Part shown: positions 9,101 to 13,130 of the stretch, in pieces
How the letters are laid out: each line of letters opens with the position of its first letter
Position numbering within the stretch: the stretch's first letter is position 1
Assembly (NCBI GenBank): GCA_001275005.1
Contig: JWZX01002318.1
Span: 1 to 13,130, forward strand
Origin: Chrysochromulina tobinii
Lineage: Eukaryota > Haptophyta > Prymnesiales > Chrysochromulinaceae
Reading direction: 5' to 3'
DNA length: 13,130 nucleotides
Translations under genes and position numbers: made by a program
Notes under the pieces: model-generated
The model's input: the letters and a program-made list of their open reading frames with translations, nothing else
Database searches by the model: none
What the model was told of the DNA's origin: nothing

Positions 9101-12100
9101 GGCGGCGACGAGCGGCGGCGCGTCGCCGATGCAGTCGTCGCCCTCGGCGCGGTGCCGATGCTCGAGGCGCAGATCATGGACGACCCGCTGCTGCGGCGCT
9201 CGACCACCGCCGGCTGCTGCACGCTTCTCACGCACCTCGCGCGGACCGACGCGGGGGCGCGGACGCTCAAGGCGCTGATCGATGCGCGCGCCGTGTGCGC
9301 GGTGCGCAAGGTGGTGGCGACGACGAGCCACGCGCGCGCGGCGGCGATGGGGACGGGCGGGCTGATGACGGCGGTGCGCTCCTGGCTGACGGCGCTCCAC
9401 AGCATGGCGCCAGCGGAGCGCGAGGCGACGCTGGGGCTGGTGAGCGACCTCGGCGCGGCGCGCGACGTGTCGAAGGAGACGCACGTGCTGCCTCTGGTGC
9501 CGCTGATCGTGCCGGTGGTGCAGTCGGTGCTCAGCGGCGGCATGTCGGCGCGCGACGCGACGGCCATCGCGGCTGTGAAGCTGCTGGCGTCGTTGAGCGC
9601 CGAGCAGGCGGGGCTGCGGGCGGTGCACGGCGCGGGCGTGCTGCCGCTGCTGCTGCCGCTGATGCGCGCGGGGTCGGCGGCGGGCGAGGGCGCGTACCTG
9701 AGCGAGGGCGGCACGCTGCTCAAGCGCGCGCTGGCCGACGCGGAGGCGCGTGCGGCGGGCGTGCGCGTGGTTGAGGCGGTGGTGGAGTTGCTGCCGGCAG
9801 CGGAGGGCGCAGGCTTCGATCCCTTTGACGCCGCGGAGGCGCGGCTCGCGTTGCGCGCGCTGGAGCCGATCGTCCCGTTCCAACCTGCGGATGCGGTGTC
9901 CGCGATGCCGTCGCTGGTGGCCGTGCGTGAAGCGGGTGGCGTCGCGCGCACGTTGGCGGCGCTGCGTGGCGACGAGTGGGCGCTGACGCGCTCGCTGGTC
10001 GATCCGGCAGTCATGCGTTTCTGCGGGCTGCTCAACGAGCCGGACGGCATGGCGGTCGCGCACGGCCTCGGCGCGCTCCGCACCCTCGTCGACGCCCTCG
10101 AGCGTTGCCCCGACGTGAGGTTTTTTGACTTCCTCAGGCCGCTCCAGTTATATGTCGTCGCACCCGTCCACGCCTACCGCGACGCGATCCTCGACGCCGG
10201 CCTCCTGCCCCGCCTGGCCGCCTTTCTCGAGCCGGGGCCGGCGCACCCCGGCTTCCGCCTCTCGAACACCATCGTGCAGCTCCTCGTCGGCTTCGGCGCG
10301 CCCGCCCACCGCGAGGCCGTCCGCTCGAGCGCCGCGCTCGCCGCCATCCTCCGCTGGCGCGCGAGCGGCCGTCTGGCAACGAGCGCCAATGCTGCTAGCC
10401 TGATCTCGCGCTCTGCAGACTTGGTCGGCTGGTTCGCCACTGACCCGGCGGCGCGCTCCATTTTGCGCCGCGCCGTCGACGAGCTGGGCGAAGACGCCGG
10501 AGCCAAGGATGAGGCCGCGCTCAAGCTGCTCACGACGGCGAGCGCCAGGCCGGAAGGAGCGGCGGTCACCGTGGACGAGGGCGTCGTGCCCGCACTCATG
10601 AAACTGCTCGAGTCGGATGCACGGAGGGCCCGACACGCCGAGGCGGCGGAGTGCTTGCAAGTGCTCGCGCGCATGCTCCCGAAGCGCACGGCTCCCGCTG
10701 CGCCGGTGTGCGTCCAGAAGATCAACGAGGCGCTCGACGCGCGCGACGCGAGTGCGCTCGCGCTCTGCTGCGCGCGCTCGCTCGGGTACCTGGCCGAGGC
10801 CTCCTCCAAGGCTCGCGCCGTGATCCGCACGCTCGTCGCGCGCATCTTCGAAGAGGCCGACGGCGGCCGCGAGACCCACGCGATCGCGACGCTACAGCTG
10901 CTCGGCGTCGCGTGCGAGTCGCCCGACGGCGCGCGCGTCGCATTCAAGGCGGGCGTGGTCGCTGAGGCGGTGCAAGCGCTGAGCGGCGCGCGCGACACCC
11001 AGCTGCGCGCAAAGGCCCTGGAGGTCCTCACCTCGGTCGCGAATAACAGCGAGGCGGCGCGAGCGTCCATGCGCGACGGCAACCTCATCGACACCCTCGT
11101 GCGGCTCCTCCACCGCTCGTGGGCCGTGCCGTCCGCAGCGGATGCGGTCGGCGTGGCCGGCCCGTCCGACGCTGCGGCGAGCCGCGACGCTGCCGCGGCC
11201 GCGCCGCACTCGGCATTCAAGTACAGCGCCTACCTCTCGCACGACGGCGCCCGCGACGAGCTCAAGCGCAACCACGTGGAGCGCGTCAGGGCTGTCCAGG
11301 CGGCCCTCGCCAAGGCGGGCCTGGCGCCGTGCCTCGTCGATGCGGAGCAGAGCGCCGATGACGTGAGCCGGCCGGTGGCCGACGGCATCGCGCAGTCGGC
11401 GTGCGTGGTCGTCTTCCTGACCGAGTCGTACATGAAAAAGGCCGCCGGGCTGGGCAGCAAGGGCGACGATGACAATGCGCGCTTCGAGTTCAACCTGGCG
11501 TGCAGCCCGCTCAAGGGGGTCGCCAAGATCATCCCGGTGGTCATGGAGCCGCAGTGCCTCGCGCAGACGGCATGGCAGCCGCTCTTCCTTGGCAAGCTGG
11601 GCGGCAAGGAGTACATTGACCTGGCCCGCGACAATGACGAAGCCGCCAGCGGCGAGAAGCACTTTGACGCCGGCGTGGGCCGCCTGATCGCGTCGATCAA
11701 GGCGATGCCGGGCAGCCTCGTTGGGGGGGCGGCGGCGGCGGCACCGGCGGCGCAGGGGGGATCGTCGTGCGCGCCATCCACCATCGCGCCCGCGGACGCG
11801 GCCGACGACCTGGACCGCGACGTGAGCGTGGGCAAGTTGGCGCTGGCGCTCTTGCACACGCTCTCGCGGGGCGACGTGCTGCGGCAAGCCATCCAGGCCG
11901 CCAAGCCGCTCGACGCGCTGCAGTACATCATTGAGCACGATGCGGCACAGCGCGCCGACGCGCTGCTGATCGTGAGCAACGTCTACTCCGAGGTGCTGAG
12001 CCAGACGGTGGACAAGAACAACAGCGCGGCCATGGCGCAGCATGAGCGCGTGCGCGCCCTGCTGCACGACAGTCGCATCGAGGACGAGCTCGCGGCCCTC

Positions 12101-13130
12101 CTTAATGAGGGAATTCGGTTCCTCGTGAGTAACCTTGATAGCAACGATGTTCCCCTCTCGGATGGCAGTGGGCCGTCGACTGTGCGCATCGCCGCGACTG
12201 CCGTGCGAAATCTGGCGGCCGAGTCGGTGCTGCGCCCGCGCCTCGTGCACAAGGGTGTGGGCAACAGTCTCGCACGCATGCTCGTCGAGGGGCCGCTGGC
12301 CCCGCACCCCACGTCGGACGCCGACCTCGTCCTGGCCGCCGAGGCGCTGCAGCGCTGCGCGCTCGCCATCACGGGCGCGGCGGAGGAGACGGACCGCATG
12401 CGGAAGCGGCTCGTTGCGGACGGAGCCGAGGGCGCGCTCACCTCCGTCGCCGAGCTGCACGAGAACGAGGATGCCGACACGGAGAGCGTCCAGCGGCGTC
12501 GGCAGGCGGCCAGCTACGCCCTCGACGCGCTCCACGGCAAGCTGGATGTGCAGAGCCTCCCTGGCAAAGGACACGCCTGGCGCACGCTCAAGCGGCAGCT
12601 CTCGACCCTGGGCACCGACTACAGCAAGTGGGACGACCGCCAGCTCCTGAGCGTCCCGCGCTACAATACGTTCATCTCGCACAAGCGCTCGTCGGCGCAG
12701 GACTTTGCCCGAGGGCTGCACTCGCTCATCGTGCACCACGGCCACTCGTGCTTCATCGACGTCGAGAACCTCGAGTCACTGAGCGACCTGCCGATGGTGG
12801 TCGCGGGCTGCGACGTGTTCATCCTGGTGAGCACGCTGCGCTGCCGCCGCCCTCATGCATTGGGATCTGATCGGATCCCTTTCATCTCCGCATGCATCAG
12901 GATCTGATTGGCTCCCGGCCATCACCGCATGCATCGGGATCTGATAGGCTCCCGGCCATCTCCGCATGCATTGGGATCTGATTGGCTCCCGGCCATCTCC
13001 GCATGTCCTCTCACACGCCCCCCTGCCCTGAGCGTACCCCGTTCCGCGCAGGTCCTGAGCGACGGCGTCTTCGAGTCCAAGTTCTGCATGCAAGAGCTTG
13101 CGAGCGCCGTCAACGCTGGCGTCGAGATCG
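3110..13130 (+). CDS. Giant ARM-repeat protein with two TIR domains, 3' partial
   Basis: The proposed exons are 3110-3696, 3817-12826 and 13052-13130 (continuing), giving about 3,225 residues here. The start is the first in-frame ATG; the frame is open back to 3041 without an earlier ATG, and a spliced upstream exon is possible. Order: a Lys5 patch and an 11-residue acidic run (3218-3295); a very long Ala/Leu-rich helical array of ARM/HEAT type to about 11130; TIR1 (11216-11715); a second helical stretch (about 11800-12600); TIR2 from 12657. Known: TIR domains signal by self-association and many cleave NAD+, and in SARM1 an ARM domain holds the TIR inactive. Both TIRs keep a glutamate at the catalytic position (codons 11486-11488 and 13094-13096). 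Inference: a regulated NAD-cleaving or signalling sensor in the cytoplasm. No SAM domain, membrane span or signal peptide is evident. The array contains an internal duplication and a domain insertion listed separately. The exact substrate, trigger and role are unknown. Confidence 0.85.
3218..3295 (+). other. Charged low-complexity N-terminal segment (Lys5, then acidic run)
   Basis: Five lysine codons (3218-3232) are followed ten codons later by EEEDEEEEEEE (3263-3295). The basic patch, GKKKKKAS, could be a nuclear or nucleolar signal or a charged linker. It lies before the ARM array and is encoded by AAG and GAG repeats that may be length-variable. Confidence 0.6.
3697..3816 (+). other. Intron 1 of the giant gene (120 nt, in frame, no stop)
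   Basis: Donor GTGCGT and acceptor TTCGCAG bound 120 bases, exactly 40 codons, without a stop, so a plain ORF call reads through it. It contains C-rich pyrimidine runs and a CTTACTCAC branch-like site about 33-40 bases before the acceptor. Read as protein it gives a Pro/Cys/Arg-rich segment unlike the helical surroundings. The diverged second half of the protein (near 7105-7200) aligns across this point without those 40 residues: LREA|LALQC..LQ..A....LARV here against LRADVLPRWC..LQ..EA....LARV there. The phase is 2. Confidence 0.72.
5552..6177 (+). repeat. Nearly identical internal ARM block, copy 1
   Basis: This block aligns without gaps to 9059-9684 (offset 3,507). By eye, about 29 of 611 bases from 5567 on differ, changing about 14 of some 203 residues. 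It encodes ARM-type helices including the shared motifs MDDPLLRRSTTA and VLPLLLPLMRAGSAAG. A second matching block (6555-6708) follows after an insertion. Confidence 0.9.
6178..6554 (+). other. Inserted Pro-rich linker and small Tyr/Trp/Gly-rich module
   Basis: Relative to the second copy, copy 1 carries 369 extra bases (123 codons) between two nearly identical blocks. The insert opens with a Pro/Glu linker (PPGPPPEPPPEP) and continues with a module of about 85 residues, 6229-6485. Its signature includes CSGTYDL, NGGACYTREGG, AIYYDGTYWKIS, GGDFSQS and PLGSWYVS. The alternating aromatic and glycine pattern suggests a small beta-sheet fold, unlike the surrounding helices. It resembles compact modules seen in algal and stramenopile proteins, but I cannot name the family. 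Its place inside an ARM array suggests a binding or sensing role; that is inference. Confidence 0.7.
6555..6708 (+). repeat. Second part of internal block, copy 1
   Basis: Aligns to 9693-9846 (offset 3,138) and encodes YLS.GGTLLKRALADAEAR and FDPFDAAEARLA. Similarity drops sharply after 6708/9846, marking the end of the homogenised segment. Confidence 0.85.
9059..9684 (+). repeat. Nearly identical internal ARM block, copy 2
   Basis: Partner of 5552-6177 in the same frame and orientation. In this copy the ARM helices run straight into the GGTLLKRAL block, with only a couple of linking codons in place of the 123-codon insertion. Confidence 0.9.
9693..9846 (+). repeat. Second part of internal block, copy 2
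   Basis: Partner of 6555-6708. After 9846 the sequence goes on into ARM helices not shared closely with copy 1. Confidence 0.85.
11216..11715 (+). other. TIR domain 1 (protist-type TIR with conserved Glu)
   Basis: Box 1 reads KYSAYLSHDGARDE and the following helix is rich in Ala and Val. Next come LAPCLVDAEQSADDVSRPVA (BB-loop region), CVVVFLTESY (box 2), DDDNARFEFNLA and KIIPVVMEP. The glutamate of RFEF (codon 11486-11488) falls at the catalytic position of NADase TIRs. The pattern DN..FEF..A followed by IIPVVMEP is typical of TIRs in amoebae, oomycetes and algae, which have a longer segment between box 2 and the glutamate helix. A Gly/Ala-rich linker (11716-11760) follows. Confidence 0.82.
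12827..13051 (+). other. Intron 2 of the giant gene, inside TIR2
   Basis: Donor GTGAGC and acceptor CCGCGCAG bound 225 bases, phase 0. A CTCAC branch-like site (about 13010) and a C-rich tract precede the acceptor. Removal joins FIL to VLSDGVFES, which restores the TIR core exactly. The unspliced frame instead runs into TGA at 12905-12907 within the 37-bp repeats. The length is a multiple of three, but the stop makes retention truncating. Confidence 0.88.
12854..13001 (+). repeat. 37-bp tandem repeat, four units, within intron 2
   Basis: Four head-to-tail units start at 12854, 12891, 12928 and 12965, each opening CATGCAT followed by .GGATCTGAT. A fifth unit starts CATG at 13002 and breaks off. 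Units 2-4 are very similar; unit 1 differs in its centre (CGGATCCCTTT instead of TGGCTCCCGGC). Unit borders contain overlapping palindromes GCATGC and ATGCAT. There are no spacers between units. Confidence 0.93.

Larger units (their letters stand above)
12657..13130 (+). other. TIR domain 2 (split by an intron, truncated by the window edge)
   Basis: Box 1 reads RYNTFISHKRSSAQDFA. It is followed by a helix, HSCFIDVENLESLSDLP (BB-loop region) and CDVFIL. After the intron the fold resumes with VLSDGVFESKFCMQELASAV. The glutamate in FCMQEL (codon 13094-13096) matches the catalytic glutamate of the W/FCxxE motif. This subtype differs from TIR1 in its short box 2 to Glu spacing. The domain and the gene continue past 13130. 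Confidence 0.82.

Noticed and set aside
10115-10137. GTGAGG...CTCAG pair
   Set aside because: At 23 bases it is too short for splicing and would break the frame; the translation across it is good ARM-like sequence.
12125-12168. GTGAGT...GGCAG pair that looks like a 44-nt intron
   Set aside because: Removal breaks the frame (44 is not a multiple of three), while the unspliced translation is smoothly helical and protein-like on both sides.
8485-12745. Long minus-strand open frames (for example 8485-10083 and 10892-12745)
   Set aside because: They lie antisense to the ARM/TIR coding frame, are rich in Arg/Ala/Ser/His, and are expected by-products of very GC-rich codons.
12854-13001. CRISPR-like array (37-bp repeats)
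   Set aside because: The units are directly adjacent with no spacers, and they sit in a eukaryotic intron; this is a minisatellite.

Overview
The window looks like nuclear DNA of a unicellular eukaryote, most likely a marine alga. Three things point there. The long coding region is very GC-rich. It is interrupted by GT-AG introns whose acceptors both end in CGCAG. Its protein families (BTB/T1, armadillo arrays, TIR domains of protist type) are eukaryotic. A haptophyte or pelagophyte-like source is my guess, based on general style only. Nothing bacterial (operons, Shine-Dalgarno sites, CRISPR) is supported.

Left part, about 1-3,100, visibly less GC-rich than the rest. A minus-strand gene (336-992) encodes a small BTB/T1-domain protein with an arginine-rich N-terminus and a hydrophobic C-terminal segment. 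Just upstream of it lie two perfect 73-bp direct repeats (1025-1097 and 1271-1343). Next comes a TA-flanked DNA transposon-like element (1726-2911) with perfect 24-bp terminal inverted repeats, direct subterminal repeats in mirrored order, and a broken minus-strand reading frame (1930-2585) with no recognisable transposase. A hairpin (2977-3003) and an ATG-TGA start-stop element (3069-3074) precede the next gene.

Right part, 3110-13130. One giant plus-strand gene fills the rest and runs off the right edge. It encodes about 3,225 residues within the window: a Lys/Glu-rich N-terminus, a very long helical ARM-type repeat array, a first TIR domain (11216-11715), another helical stretch, and a second TIR domain (12657 to beyond the edge). 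Each TIR has a glutamate at the position of the catalytic residue of NAD-cleaving TIRs. The layout recalls SARM1-type ARM-TIR enzymes but is much larger, has two TIRs of different subtypes, and shows no SAM domain in the window. The uninterrupted reading frame ends at a TGA at 12905-12907, but that stop lies inside an intron (12827-13051). Splicing restores the TIR fold, so the gene is longer than a naive ORF call suggests. That intron carries four copies of a 37-bp tandem repeat.

The ARM region is an old internal duplication: about 3.8-6.7 kb is colinear with 7.1-9.85 kb. One sub-block (5552-6177 and 9059-9684) is still about 95% identical at DNA level, which suggests later homogenisation. 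The first half also has two things the second lacks: an in-frame, stop-free 120-nt intron (3697-3816), and a 369-nt insertion encoding a proline-rich linker plus a small Tyr/Trp/Gly-rich module (about 6178-6554).
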